A DNA stretch of 64,000 nucleotides. It comes from Sphingomonas pokkalii. Lineage in GTDB: Bacteria > Pseudomonadota > Alphaproteobacteria > Sphingomonadales > Sphingomonadaceae. Each line of letters starts with the position of its first letter. The stretch's first letter is position 1. The stretch lies in contig NZ_QENQ01000001.1 of assembly GCF_003096275.1 (NCBI RefSeq), forward strand, positions 1 to 64,000, in the 5' to 3' direction. Positions 33,866-41,963 of the stretch are shown one piece after another. The notes below the pieces were generated by a model. It was not told the DNA's origin, made no database searches, and worked only from the letters and a program-made list of their open reading frames with translations. Position numbers and translations under genes: made by a program.

Positions 33866-35737
33866 TTAGCCACCAATCGCTTCCAGCGCCTCGCTCGCTT
33901 CCATCCACACCAGCTCGGCCGCTTCCAGTGCGGCAGCGGCTTCGGCGCGGCGCTTCATCAGGTCGGTCATGGTCAGCTTGGTCAGCGCGGCTTCGGCATT
34001 GGCGGGATCGAACATCGCCTGGTCCAGCGATTTGATCCGCTGGCCCAGCGTCGCCACTTCGGCTTCAGCGGCCTTGGCGGCCTTGCGCAGCGCCGTGCTC
34101 TTTTCGCGCGCTTCGGCGGCGGCCTTGCGGGCTTCCTTGCGATCGGCCTTTGACGCGCCGCCCTTGGCGCCGCTCGAGTCCTTCGAAAGCACGAAGCTGA
34201 TATAATCGTCCAACGTGCCGTCGAACTCGCGCGCGGTGCCCTGGTCAACCAGCACCAGCCGATCGGCGGTCATCTCCAGCATATGGCGATCGTGGCTGAC
34301 CACCACCACCGTGCCGGTATAGCCGTTGAGCGCCTGGATCAGCGCCTCGCGCGCATCGACGTCCAGGTGGTTGGTCGGCTCGTCGAGGATCAGCAGATGC
34401 GGCGCGTCGCGGGTAATCAGCGCCAGCGCCAGCCGCGCGCGCTCGCCGCCCGAAAGCTTGCCGACCTTGGTCGTCGCCTTGTCGCCGGAGAAACCGAACC
34501 GGCCTAGCTGCGCCCGCACGGCGCCGGGGCTGGCGCCGGCCATGTTGCGGGTCATGTGCTGCAAGGGCGTGTCGTCGCGGTCGAGCTCCTCCACCTGATA
34601 CTGGGTGAAATACCCCACCTTCATCTTGCCGCTGCAGTTGATCCCGCCGTCCATCGGCGTCAGCTGGGCGGCGAGCAGCCGGGCAAGCGTGGTCTTGCCG
34701 TTGCCGTTGCGGCCGAGCAGCGCGATGCGGTCATCGGGATCGATGCGCAGGTTCAGCCGCTGCAGGATCGGCGTGGCGCCATAGCCGACGCTGGCCATGT
34801 CGAGCGTGATCAGCGGCGGGCGCAGCTCGTCCGGATTGGGGAAGTCGAAGCTGAGCGAGGGATCGTCGACCAGCTCGGCGATCGGCTGCATCCGCGCCAG
34901 CGCCTTTTGCCGGCTCTGCGCCTGCTTGGCGGTGGAGGCGCGGGCCGAGTTGCGGGCGATGTAATCCTGCAGCTTCTCGCGCTCGGCCTGCTGCTTGGCG
35001 CGGGCGGCGGCGAGCTGGGCCTGGCGCTCGGCGCGCTGGCGCTCGAACGCGTCATAACCGCCCGGATAGAGCGTCAGCTTGCCGCGCTCCAGATGCAGGA
35101 TATGGTCGACGACATTGTTGAGGAAGTCGCGCTCGTGGCTGACCAGCAGGATCGTCGCGGGATAGGATTTGAGGAAGTCCTCCAGCCACAGCACTGCTTC
35201 GAGATCGAGGTGGTTCGACGGCTCGTCGAGCAGCAGCAGGTCGGGCTGCGAGAAGAGCAGGCTGGCCAGCGCCACGCGCATCCGCCAGCCGCCCGAGAAG
35301 CTTTCCAGCTCGCGATGCTGCATCTCCTCGTCGAAGCCGAGGCCGACGAGGATGCGTGCGGCGCGCGAGGGCGCGGCATGCGCGTCGATCGCGATCAGCC
35401 GCTCGTGGATCTCACCCAGCCGATCGGGATCGTGGCTGGTCTCACTCTCCTCCAGCAGCGCAGCGCGCTCGACATCGGCCGCGAGCACGGTTTCGAACGG
35501 CGTCGCGGTGCCGCCGGGCGCTTCCTGCGCGATATAGCCGAGCTTGGCGCCGCGCGGCATGTCGATGCTGCCGCCATCGGGTTCGAGCTGGTCGGCGATC
35601 ACCTTCACCAGGGTGGACTTGCCCGCCCCGTTACGGCCGATCAGGCCGATGCGTCCGCGCGGCGGCAGCTTGGCCGTGGCGTTGTCGAGGATCGTGCGCC
35701 CGCCGAGGCGCACCGTGATATCGGTCAGGTTGAGCAT
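33866..35737 (-). CDS. ABC-F family ATPase (YheS-like)
   Basis: ABC-F proteins have two ATPase domains and no membrane part; they act on the ribosome to rescue or protect translation. The 623-residue protein has Walker A motifs GRNGAGKST (residues 35-43) and GRNGNGKTT, signature motifs SGGWRMRVALA and SGGERARLALA, and Walker B strands ending LLLDEPSNHLD and LILDEPTNHLD. A long helical linker (residues about 230-290) and a C-terminal coiled coil rich in Ala, Lys and Glu are present. The domain order is closest to YheS. A role in antibiotic resistance cannot be claimed. Confidence 0.92.
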   Translation of the reverse strand: MLNLTDITVRLGGRTILDNATAKLPPRGRIGLIGRNGAGKSTLVKVIADQLEPDGGSIDMPRGAKLGYIAQEAPGGTATPFETVLAADVERAALLEESETSHDPDRLGEIHERLIAIDAHAAPSRAARILVGLGFDEEMQHRELESFSGGWRMRVALASLLFSQPDLLLLDEPSNHLDLEAVLWLEDFLKSYPATILLVSHERDFLNNVVDHILHLERGKLTLYPGGYDAFERQRAERQAQLAAARAKQQAEREKLQDYIARNSARASTAKQAQSRQKALARMQPIAELVDDPSLSFDFPNPDELRPPLITLDMASVGYGATPILQRLNLRIDPDDRIALLGRNGNGKTTLARLLAAQLTPMDGGINCSGKMKVGYFTQYQVEELDRDDTPLQHMTRNMAGASPGAVRAQLGRFGFSGDKATTKVGKLSGGERARLALALITRDAPHLLILDEPTNHLDVDAREALIQALNGYTGTVVVVSHDRHMLEMTADRLVLVDQGTAREFDGTLDDYISFVLSKDSSGAKGGASKADRKEARKAAAEAREKSTALRKAAKAAEAEVATLGQRIKSLDQAMFDPANAEAALTKLTMTDLMKRRAEAAAALEAAELVWMEASEALEAIGG

Positions 35738-35825
35738 GATCGGCAGCCGCCTAGCGCAAGGCGGCCCTTCGCACCAGTCATAGGCCCGCTCGGCACCGAA
35801 TTCCGGGGCACCGCCGGTGGAACAG

Positions 35826-35861
35826 CAAAAAGGCCCGGCCGGCTATGCCGATCCGGGCCTT
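35826..35861 (-). terminator. Rho-independent terminator downstream of the PEP-CTERM gene
   Basis: AAGGCCCGG at 35830-35838 pairs with CCGGGCCTT at 35853-35861, with inner CCGGC/GCCGA-type pairing. On the minus strand the stem is followed by a TTTTTG run. It lies 24 bases after the stop of the gene at 35885-37345. Confidence 0.85.
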
Positions 35862-35884
35862 CCCTCTCCGTCTCGGGAACGGGT

Positions 35885-37345
35885 TCAGGCGATCGCCCGC
35901 GGCCTGCGCCGACGCAGCGCTCCGCCGATCAGGCCGATCCCGGCAATCAGCAGCGCCCAGCTGCGCGGTTCGGGCACTGCGGACACCGATTGCGCGACAT
36001 AGCCAGCCAGCGCCGCATCGCTGACGCCGAACACGTAGAACTGGTTGGCGCCGGCCGTGCCCGGCACGAAGTCATTGTCGTTGGCGATATACAGCGTGTG
36101 CAGCGTCTGGCCGTTATACACCACGTCCTGCCCGAAGCTGACGCCTTCGATCTTGGCCGGGATCGCCGCCTTGTCGACGCCGCGGCCGGTGAGTTCCGCC
36201 ACCAGATCCAGGAACGGCGCCGCACCCTTCGCCACTGCCTTGCTGGCCGCGGCCGCGCCGGTGAGGCCGGTGATGTCGGTCGCGTTCTTCAGGTCGATGA
36301 GGAACAACTGCTTCACCTTGGCATTGCTGCCGTCGCCCAGGCCCTTGCCGTCCCGTTCGTCCACCAGGAACTGGTGGTCGTTCACCGCCACGATCTCGCT
36401 GACGCCCGATCCGGTGGTGAGCTTGTAGCCATATTCGTGGGTGGTGCCGGTGGCGATATCGATGGTGACGATCCGCACCATCTTGTTGCTCGCGCTGATC
36501 GCGGCGTCCTGGGCCAGCGGCGCCTGCAGGATGCCGACCAGCGTCTTGCCGTCGGGCGTGATCGCCAGCCCTTCCATGCCCTTGTTGGCAACGCGTCCGC
36601 TGGTGTTGCCGCTGATCTCCACATCGCCCTGCGGCGAAAGCGTGGTGGCATAGAGTTTGCCGGGCAGCGGGAAGGTCTTGATCAGCGCGCCGGTCGCGCG
36701 ATCGAACTGGCGCACATAGGGGCCATATTCGTCGGAGATGAAGACGCTCTTGCCGTCGTTGGAAACGCGGATCGCTTCCGGATCGAAGCGGCCGTCGGCG
36801 GGGTTGCCCGAAGTGCCGGCACCGAAATTGTCCGAACGACCGCTGAAATAATATTTGCCCGCACCATTCACCATCGGCGCGCCCGAACCCAGCGGGCTGC
36901 CATCGCTCCGGGTGCCCAGCCCGGCGCCGCTGCCATAGGTCAGCGCGGTCGGGCTATAGAGCAGCGTGGTCTTGGTCAGCTGCGGCGTGAGGGTGAAGGG
37001 CAGCGCGCCGCCGGCACTGGCCGTCAACGTCATCGACAGGGTGTGGAAGCGGCTGATGAACGAGGTGGTATCGTCGACCGCCGGATTATAGGCAGTGGCG
37101 TTGGGGCCGCGATCGGGCACCGCCAGGAAGGTGTTGCCGCCCGCATAGCTGAGGCCCGATCCGATTCCCCCCAGCACATTGGCGGGAAGCCCGTTCTCCA
37201 GCGTGTAGCCAAGGCCCGAGAGATCCCTGCCCGCGCCCGCCGCGCTGCCGGTGAGCCGCCCTTGCGCCAGCAGGACCAGCTGCGCATGGGCGGGCAGGAT
37301 CGCCGCGCAGGACAGCGCGAGCCCAAATGCGTATTTCCGAAGCAT
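35885..37345 (-). CDS. Phytase-like esterase-domain protein with PEPxxWA-CTERM anchor
   Basis: This is an exported beta-propeller-type protein of the 'esterase-like activity of phytase' family. After a signal peptide (FGLALSCAAILPAHAQ) come blocks typical of the family: GIGSGLSYAGGNTFLAVPDRGPN, RFDPEAIRVSNDGKSVFISDEYGPYV, KGMEGLAITPDGKTLVGILQ and FLVDERDGKG. The 486-residue protein ends with VPEPRSWALLIAGIG followed by RRRRPR, a PEP-CTERM sorting signal recognised by exosortase, so it is probably released to the exopolysaccharide layer. The substrate may be a phosphate ester but is unproven. Confidence 0.88.
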   Translation of the reverse strand: MLRKYAFGLALSCAAILPAHAQLVLLAQGRLTGSAAGAGRDLSGLGYTLENGLPANVLGGIGSGLSYAGGNTFLAVPDRGPNATAYNPAVDDTTSFISRFHTLSMTLTASAGGALPFTLTPQLTKTTLLYSPTALTYGSGAGLGTRSDGSPLGSGAPMVNGAGKYYFSGRSDNFGAGTSGNPADGRFDPEAIRVSNDGKSVFISDEYGPYVRQFDRATGALIKTFPLPGKLYATTLSPQGDVEISGNTSGRVANKGMEGLAITPDGKTLVGILQAPLAQDAAISASNKMVRIVTIDIATGTTHEYGYKLTTGSGVSEIVAVNDHQFLVDERDGKGLGDGSNAKVKQLFLIDLKNATDITGLTGAAAASKAVAKGAAPFLDLVAELTGRGVDKAAIPAKIEGVSFGQDVVYNGQTLHTLYIANDNDFVPGTAGANQFYVFGVSDAALAGYVAQSVSAVPEPRSWALLIAGIGLIGGALRRRRPRAIA

Positions 37346-37473
37346 GACATCCCCCTCGATCGCCGGACTCCGACGTTAATATATTTTTAACCGCATCAGA
37401 TGACGCCGGCGTGACAGCGCCCTGTCCCCTTGCCAGGGTTGCGACCGCCGCGCGGCAGGCGTAGCCGACGGGA

Positions 37474-38880
37474 ATGACCGACTCCGTTCTTGCGTTCGCC
37501 GATGCCCAGCTCGACGCCAGTGTCGAGCGCCTCGCCGCGCTGATGCGCGTGCCCTCCGTCTCCACCGATCCGGCCTATGCCGCCGAATGCCGCCGCGCCG
37601 CCGAGCAGCTCGCCGCCGAACTGGCCGAGCTCGGTTTCGCCGCCCGCGTCGCCGACACGCCGGGCCACCCGATGGTCGTCGCGCACCATGACGGCGACGG
37701 GCCGCACGTGCTGTTCTACGGCCATTACGACGTGCAGCCGGTCGACCCGCTCAACCTGTGGACACGCGACCCGTTCGATCCGTGGATCGATACCCGCGCG
37801 GACGGATCGAAGACGATCGTCGGCCGCGGCGCATCGGACGACAAGGGCCAGCTGCGGACCTTCGTCGAGGCGTGCCGCGCCTGGAAGGAAACAGAGGGCC
37901 GCCTGCCCTGCCGCGTCACCATCCTGTTCGAAGGCGAGGAAGAATCGGGCTCGACCAGCCTAGAGCCGTTCCTCCACGCCCATGCCGAAGAGCTGAAGGC
38001 CGATTTCGCACTCATTTGCGATACGCTGATGTGGGACCGCGACACCCCGGGCATCACCATCGGCCTGCGCGGCATGGCGGCGGGCCAGGTGACGGTGCGC
38101 GGGCCTTCGCGCGACCTCCACTCCGGCCTGTACGGCGGCGCCGCGCGCAACCCGATCCAGCTGCTCGCAGGCATTCTCGGCGAGATGAAGGACGCCGATG
38201 GCCGGGTGACGCTCGACGGTTTCTATGATGGCGTGCCGGACACCGATCCGACCGTGCTCGAAAGCTGGAACAAGCTCGGCTTCGATGCCGGCGAATTTCT
38301 GGGCGAAATCGGCCTGCGGGTGCCGGCCGGCGAAGCGGGCAGGACCGTGCTCGAACAGGTCTGGTCGCGCCCGACCGCCGAGATCAACGGCATCTGGGGC
38401 GGCTATACCGGTGAGGGGTTCAAGACCGTGATCCCGGCCGAGGCGCACGCCAAGGTGAGCTTCCGCTTGGTCGGCACCCAGGACCCCGATCAGGTCTGGG
38501 ACGCGTTCCAGGCGCATGTCCGCCGCCGCCTGCCCGAGGATTGCACGGCCGAGTTCGAGAGCCGCGGCCCCGGCAGCTTCGCGATCAGCCTGGCGAGCGA
38601 CAGCGGACCGCTGGTGGCGACGCAGGCGGCGCTCGATGCCGAATGGGGCAAATCGGCCCTGCTCGGCTGCGGCGGGTCGATTCCGGTCGTCAACTCTATC
38701 CGTTCGATCCTGGGCATGGACAGCGTGATGGTCGGCTTCGCGCTGCCCGACGACAATATCCATTCGCCCAACGAGAAGTACGAACTGAAGAGCTTCCACA
38801 AGGGCATCCGTTCCTGGGTGCGCATCCTCGGCGCGCTCGGCGAAACGGCACGGGCTCGGGCCGAGGCGGTAATCGCCTGA
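37474..38880 (+). CDS. M20-family metallopeptidase (dipeptidase)
   Basis: This is a cytoplasmic zinc dipeptidase of the M20 family. The 468-residue protein has the metal and catalytic motifs YGHYDVQPVDP, GRGASDDKGQL and EGEEESGS, then the dimerisation (lid) domain starting LRGMAAGQVTVRGPSRDLHSG. The last metal ligand His lies in DDNIHSPNEKY. The N-terminal region RLAALMRVPSVSTDP is standard. Peptide specificity is not readable. Confidence 0.93.
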   Translation: MTDSVLAFADAQLDASVERLAALMRVPSVSTDPAYAAECRRAAEQLAAELAELGFAARVADTPGHPMVVAHHDGDGPHVLFYGHYDVQPVDPLNLWTRDPFDPWIDTRADGSKTIVGRGASDDKGQLRTFVEACRAWKETEGRLPCRVTILFEGEEESGSTSLEPFLHAHAEELKADFALICDTLMWDRDTPGITIGLRGMAAGQVTVRGPSRDLHSGLYGGAARNPIQLLAGILGEMKDADGRVTLDGFYDGVPDTDPTVLESWNKLGFDAGEFLGEIGLRVPAGEAGRTVLEQVWSRPTAEINGIWGGYTGEGFKTVIPAEAHAKVSFRLVGTQDPDQVWDAFQAHVRRRLPEDCTAEFESRGPGSFAISLASDSGPLVATQAALDAEWGKSALLGCGGSIPVVNSIRSILGMDSVMVGFALPDDNIHSPNEKYELKSFHKGIRSWVRILGALGETARARAEAVIA

Positions 38881-38920
38881 GAATCATTGACGTCGGCGGG
38901 CGGAAGCAGGATAGCAGGGC

Positions 38921-39583
38921 ATGGTTCCCCTTTCGTTCGCCGGCCATGAACTTCGGGCGCTGCCCGAAGGTGCGCTCTATTGGCCGGCGCGGCGGGCGCT
39001 GCTCGTCGCCGATCTCCATTTCGAGAAAGCGAGCTGGTTCGCGCTCGGCGGCCAGATGCTGCCGCCCTATGACACGCTGGCGACGCTTGCTGCCATTACG
39101 GCGCTGGTCGATCGGCTACGGCCAGCGGAACTATGGTGTCTGGGGGACAGCTTCCACGATGCCGATGGCTGCGAGCGCCTGCCCGCGCAAGCGCGAACGA
39201 TGCTGACGGCGCTCACCGCTGGCCTCGCCTGGCACTGGATCACCGGCAATCATGATCGTGTGCTGACCGATAGCTGCGGCGGCGTGGTGCACACGGAAGC
39301 GCTGGTCGACGGACTGGTGCTGCGCCATGAGGCGCTGGCGGGCGAAACGCGCCCCGAACTTTCGGGCCATTTCCACCCCAAGCTCCGCCTCACGATCCGC
39401 GGCCGGCACGTCGCCCGTCGCTGCTTCGTCGCGACGCAGCGCAAGCTGATCCTGCCCGCGTTCGGCGCGTTGACCGGCGGGCTGGACGCAGGACATCCCG
39501 AAATCGTGCGCGCGGTGGGGCCCGGCGCCGAGGCGCTGGTGGCCACCGAACACAAGCTGCTGCGATTCCCGCTGGCGGCGTGA
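38921..39583 (+). CDS. pdeM: Ligase-associated DNA damage response endonuclease PdeM
   Basis: PdeM is a calcineurin-like metallophosphoesterase often encoded with a DNA ligase, exonuclease and helicase of a DNA repair set. The 220-residue protein has the metal motifs LLVADLHFEKA, CLGDSFHDADG, ITGNHDRVL and LSGHFHPKL in the expected order. Here it stands alone, 40 bases after the dipeptidase gene and possibly co-transcribed with it; the usual ligase, exonuclease and helicase partners are not in this window. Confidence 0.9.
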   Translation: MVPLSFAGHELRALPEGALYWPARRALLVADLHFEKASWFALGGQMLPPYDTLATLAAITALVDRLRPAELWCLGDSFHDADGCERLPAQARTMLTALTAGLAWHWITGNHDRVLTDSCGGVVHTEALVDGLVLRHEALAGETRPELSGHFHPKLRLTIRGRHVARRCFVATQRKLILPAFGALTGGLDAGHPEIVRAVGPGAEALVATEHKLLRFPLAA

Positions 39584-39616
39584 TCCCTGCCCGCCACCAG
39601 GGAAATCACACCTGCC

Positions 39617-40339
39617 TCACGAACATTTCGCCTCGCCCGAACCCATCTTGCTGACCTCGCACTTCGCGCCGCCGCGCAGTTCGACGTCGCCCGAACCCAT
39701 GATGGCGATGCTGGCCGCACCCGGCACGTTCGCGCGCACATTGCCCGAGCCTGCGATCGAAATGTCCGCCGTCCCCGCCGTCAGGTTCTCGCCGCGCATA
39801 TCGCCCGATCCCGCGACGGAAACGTCCAGCGACTCCGCCCGTCCGGCCACGGTGATGTTGCCCGAGCCGGCGATCGACAGCGACGCCTTGTTCGCCGATA
39901 GGACCGCGATGTCGAGGTCGCCCGATCCGGCGACGGCGCCATCGAAGGCGCCCTCAGCCCGCTCCACGCGCATCGTGCCCGATCCCGCCACCGTCGCGTT
40001 GGTGAGCTTCGGTATCACGACATGGATCTTCACGCCGCGATCGTCGCCGCCCAGCCAGCCGCTCCGGCTCTTGCGGGATACCTTCAGCGTCTTGCCGTCC
40101 AGGCGGATGTCAAGCTGATCGAGCGCCTTGGGGTCGCCCTCTGCCACCACTGAAAAGCTGCTGCCGGCACGGACATCGATATCGTCCGATCCCTTGAGCG
40201 CGACGCCGGTGAAACCGCTGGCTGCGAAGCTGCGGCTGCTGCCGCTGCCGGTCGCTCCCACCTTGGTGCCGCTGTTATCCCAGCCCGCATTGCAGGCAGT
40301 GGCGAATGGCAGCAGGGCGAGGACGGACAGCAGGCGCAT
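39617..40339 (-). CDS. Head-GIN-domain lipoprotein (DUF2807)
   Basis: The 240-residue product has a lipobox (ATAC, Cys16) and then a putative auto-transporter adhesin head GIN domain. The domain is a beta-helix built of about ten turns with the recurring motif AGSG (AGSGTMRVE, AGSGDLDIA, AGSGNITVA, AGSGDMRGE, AGSGNVRAN). It is probably held in the periplasm or at the cell surface. No enzyme motif is seen. It ends 33 bases from the convergent pdeM gene. Confidence 0.88.
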   Translation of the reverse strand: MRLLSVLALLPFATACNAGWDNSGTKVGATGSGSSRSFAASGFTGVALKGSDDIDVRAGSSFSVVAEGDPKALDQLDIRLDGKTLKVSRKSRSGWLGGDDRGVKIHVVIPKLTNATVAGSGTMRVERAEGAFDGAVAGSGDLDIAVLSANKASLSIAGSGNITVAGRAESLDVSVAGSGDMRGENLTAGTADISIAGSGNVRANVPGAASIAIMGSGDVELRGGAKCEVSKMGSGEAKCS

Positions 40340-40394
40340 GGCGAAATATCCTTCATTGTGTATTGCCGGAATAATACACGATATCCGCGTAACG

Positions 40395-40430
40395 AAAAGG
40401 GGGCGTGGCCGCTTTGGCCCGCCCCCTTTT
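40395..40430 (-). terminator. Rho-independent terminator of carD
   Basis: AAAAGGGGGCG at 40395-40405 pairs perfectly with CGCCCCCTTTT at 40420-40430, with inner GGCC/GGCC pairing. On the minus strand the stem ends in a TTTT run just past carD. The symmetry lets it work in both directions. Confidence 0.88.
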
Positions 40431-40450
40431 GCTCCGACCCGTTCCGCGCC

Positions 40451-40984
40451 TCAGGCGGGAACCTTGTCCTTGTTGTGGATCGCTGCGGCCTTGCGCAGGA
40501 TATCCAGGATCTTCTCCAGTGCCGCCGGCTCGGTCAGCTCTTCCATCGCCGCCAGTTCGCGGGCGAGGCGGCTGGCCGCGCCTTCGAAGATCTGGCGCTC
40601 GGAATAGCTCTGCTCGGGCTGATCATCAGCACGGAACAGATCGCGGACCACTTCGGCGATCGACACCAGATCGCCCGAGTTGATCTTCGCTTCATATTCC
40701 TGGGCGCGGCGCGACCACATGGTACGCTTGACCTTGGGCTTGCCCTTCAGCGTATCGAGCGCTTCGCGAAGCGTCTTGTCGCTGGAAAGCTTGCGCATCC
40801 CCACGCTTTCCGCCTTGTTGGTCGGAACGCGGAGCGTCATCTTCTCTTTTTCGAAACGCAGTACGTAGAGTTCGAGCTGCATTCCTGCAATTTCCTGCTT
40901 CTGCAGCTCGATAACACGGCCAACACCGTGCTTGGGGTAAACGACATAATCGCCGACGTCGAAGGACAGCGCCTTTGCAGCCAT
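40451..40984 (-). CDS. carD: CarD-family RNA polymerase-binding regulator
   Basis: CarD proteins bind the RNA polymerase beta subunit and stabilise the open promoter complex, mostly at housekeeping and rRNA promoters. The 177-residue protein has the N-terminal Tudor-like domain FDVGDYVVYPKHGVGRVIEL and a helical C-terminal DNA-contact domain with MWSRRAQEYEAKINSGD. The length is usual for alphaproteobacteria. It is monocistronic with its own terminator. The 262-base gap upstream carries its promoter region and a hairpin at 41169-41194. Confidence 0.94.
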   Translation of the reverse strand: MAAKALSFDVGDYVVYPKHGVGRVIELQKQEIAGMQLELYVLRFEKEKMTLRVPTNKAESVGMRKLSSDKTLREALDTLKGKPKVKRTMWSRRAQEYEAKINSGDLVSIAEVVRDLFRADDQPEQSYSERQIFEGAASRLARELAAMEELTEPAALEKILDILRKAAAIHNKDKVPA

Positions 40985-41168
40985 GTGCGAGGAACCTTTC
41001 GTGAATTACCGGCCCCGAGTGGATTGCGGAGCCCGTCCGAAACCGCGAAACGCGGCGGATAGGCTGGATCGGGGCATACGCTAGCGTCTCCGGGCGAAGG
41101 CGAGTCTGAAGCCTCCGTCTCGGCCCTTTTAACATGGTCGTAATAAAATTACCAGCCAAACGTCACCA

Positions 41169-41194
41169 GCGCCGCGCAGAAAACTGCACGGCGC
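41169..41194 (-). terminator. Hairpin after fdxA
   Basis: GCGCCG-C-GCAG and CTGC-A-CGGCGC form an 11-base stem with one mismatch and an AAAA loop. It starts about 50 bases after the fdxA stop on the minus strand. A T-rich stretch (GGTAATTTTATTA) follows some 20 bases later, so it is a plausible but untypical terminator. Confidence 0.45.
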
Positions 41195-41246
41195 GGTTGC
41201 ATTCCCGTCGGAGAAAGCGCTGCGCAGGATGCGCAGACGCGGCGGA

Positions 41247-41585
41247 TCAGGATCCGCTGCCGGGGTTCGGCGAGAAATACTTGTCGAACTTGTCGGTTTC
41301 GGCCTTCATCGCATCGGCATCGGCCGGCGCTTCGCCCTTGGTCGTGATGTTCGGCCACTGCTCCGAATAGGTCCGGTTCAGCTCGAGCCACTTTTCCAGG
41401 CCGTTTTCAGTATCGGGCAGGATCGCTTCGGCCGGGCATTCCGGCTCGCAAACGCCGCAATCGATGCATTCACTGGGGTTGATGACGAGCATATTCTCGC
41501 CTTCATAGAAGCAGTCGACTGGGCAAACCTCGACACAATCCATGTACTTGCACCGGATGCAGGCGTCGGTGACGACATAGGTCAT
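41247..41585 (-). CDS. fdxA: Seven-iron ferredoxin FdxA
   Basis: This is a small electron carrier with one [3Fe-4S] and one [4Fe-4S] cluster. In the 112-residue protein Cys9, Cys17 and Cys21, plus Cys50, match the [3Fe-4S] ligands of Azotobacter ferredoxin I. Cys25, Cys40, Cys43 and Cys46 match the [4Fe-4S] ligands; Cys12 is the extra Cys of that family. The C-terminal half ([22 protein letters not shown]) is the typical extension. It may form an operon with the S4 protein gene upstream, 66 bases away. Confidence 0.95.
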   Translation of the reverse strand: MTYVVTDACIRCKYMDCVEVCPVDCFYEGENMLVINPSECIDCGVCEPECPAEAILPDTENGLEKWLELNRTYSEQWPNITTKGEAPADADAMKAETDKFDKYFSPNPGSGS

Positions 41586-41651
41586 GGGAGTAGCGGTCCT
41601 TGGTTGCGAACGATCAATGCGGGGCCCTGCTATGCGCGGCAGGGGCCTACG

Positions 41652-41963
41652 TCAATCGCCGGGCATGTCCTGAACGCCACGATCGGTGACGAGATCCTCG
41701 TAACAGCCCCGTGCTTCGCCCGGCGGCCCCCTGCGGATCGGCAGCGCGGCGACACGCAATACCCGCACCTTGCCCAGAAGCGGAAAAGCGAGAATCGCGC
41801 CGACCCGCACCGGCGCGGCCGAACGCTCCACCCGGCGGCCGTCGATCCGCAGCAAGCCCTTTTCGCACAAGGCCTGCGCGGCACTGCGGGTCTTCACGAT
41901 CCGCGCGTACCAGAGGAAGCGATCGAGCCGCATGGCCGGACCATGGCCCTGGGGATCAGCCAT
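41652..41963 (-). CDS. S4-domain RNA-binding protein (HslR-like)
   Basis: This 103-residue protein has one S4 RNA-binding domain (MRLDRFLWYARIVKTRSAAQALCEKGLLRIDG) and a basic tail, like the heat-shock protein HslR, which binds stalled 50S subunits carrying nascent chains. I start at ATG 41963 because it overlaps the helicase stop (AATGGCTGA), giving translational coupling; ATG 41933, the conserved MRLDR, is the alternative. It is probably co-transcribed with the helicase. Confidence 0.86.
   Translation of the reverse strand: MADPQGHGPAMRLDRFLWYARIVKTRSAAQALCEKGLLRIDGRRVERSAAPVRVGAILAFPLLGKVRVLRVAALPIRRGPPGEARGCYEDLVTDRGVQDMPGD

Noticed and set aside
34556..37390. Plus-strand open frame of 944 codons spanning the ABC-F and phytase-like genes
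   Set aside because: It runs opposite two genuine genes and through a terminator; composition is typical of antisense frames.
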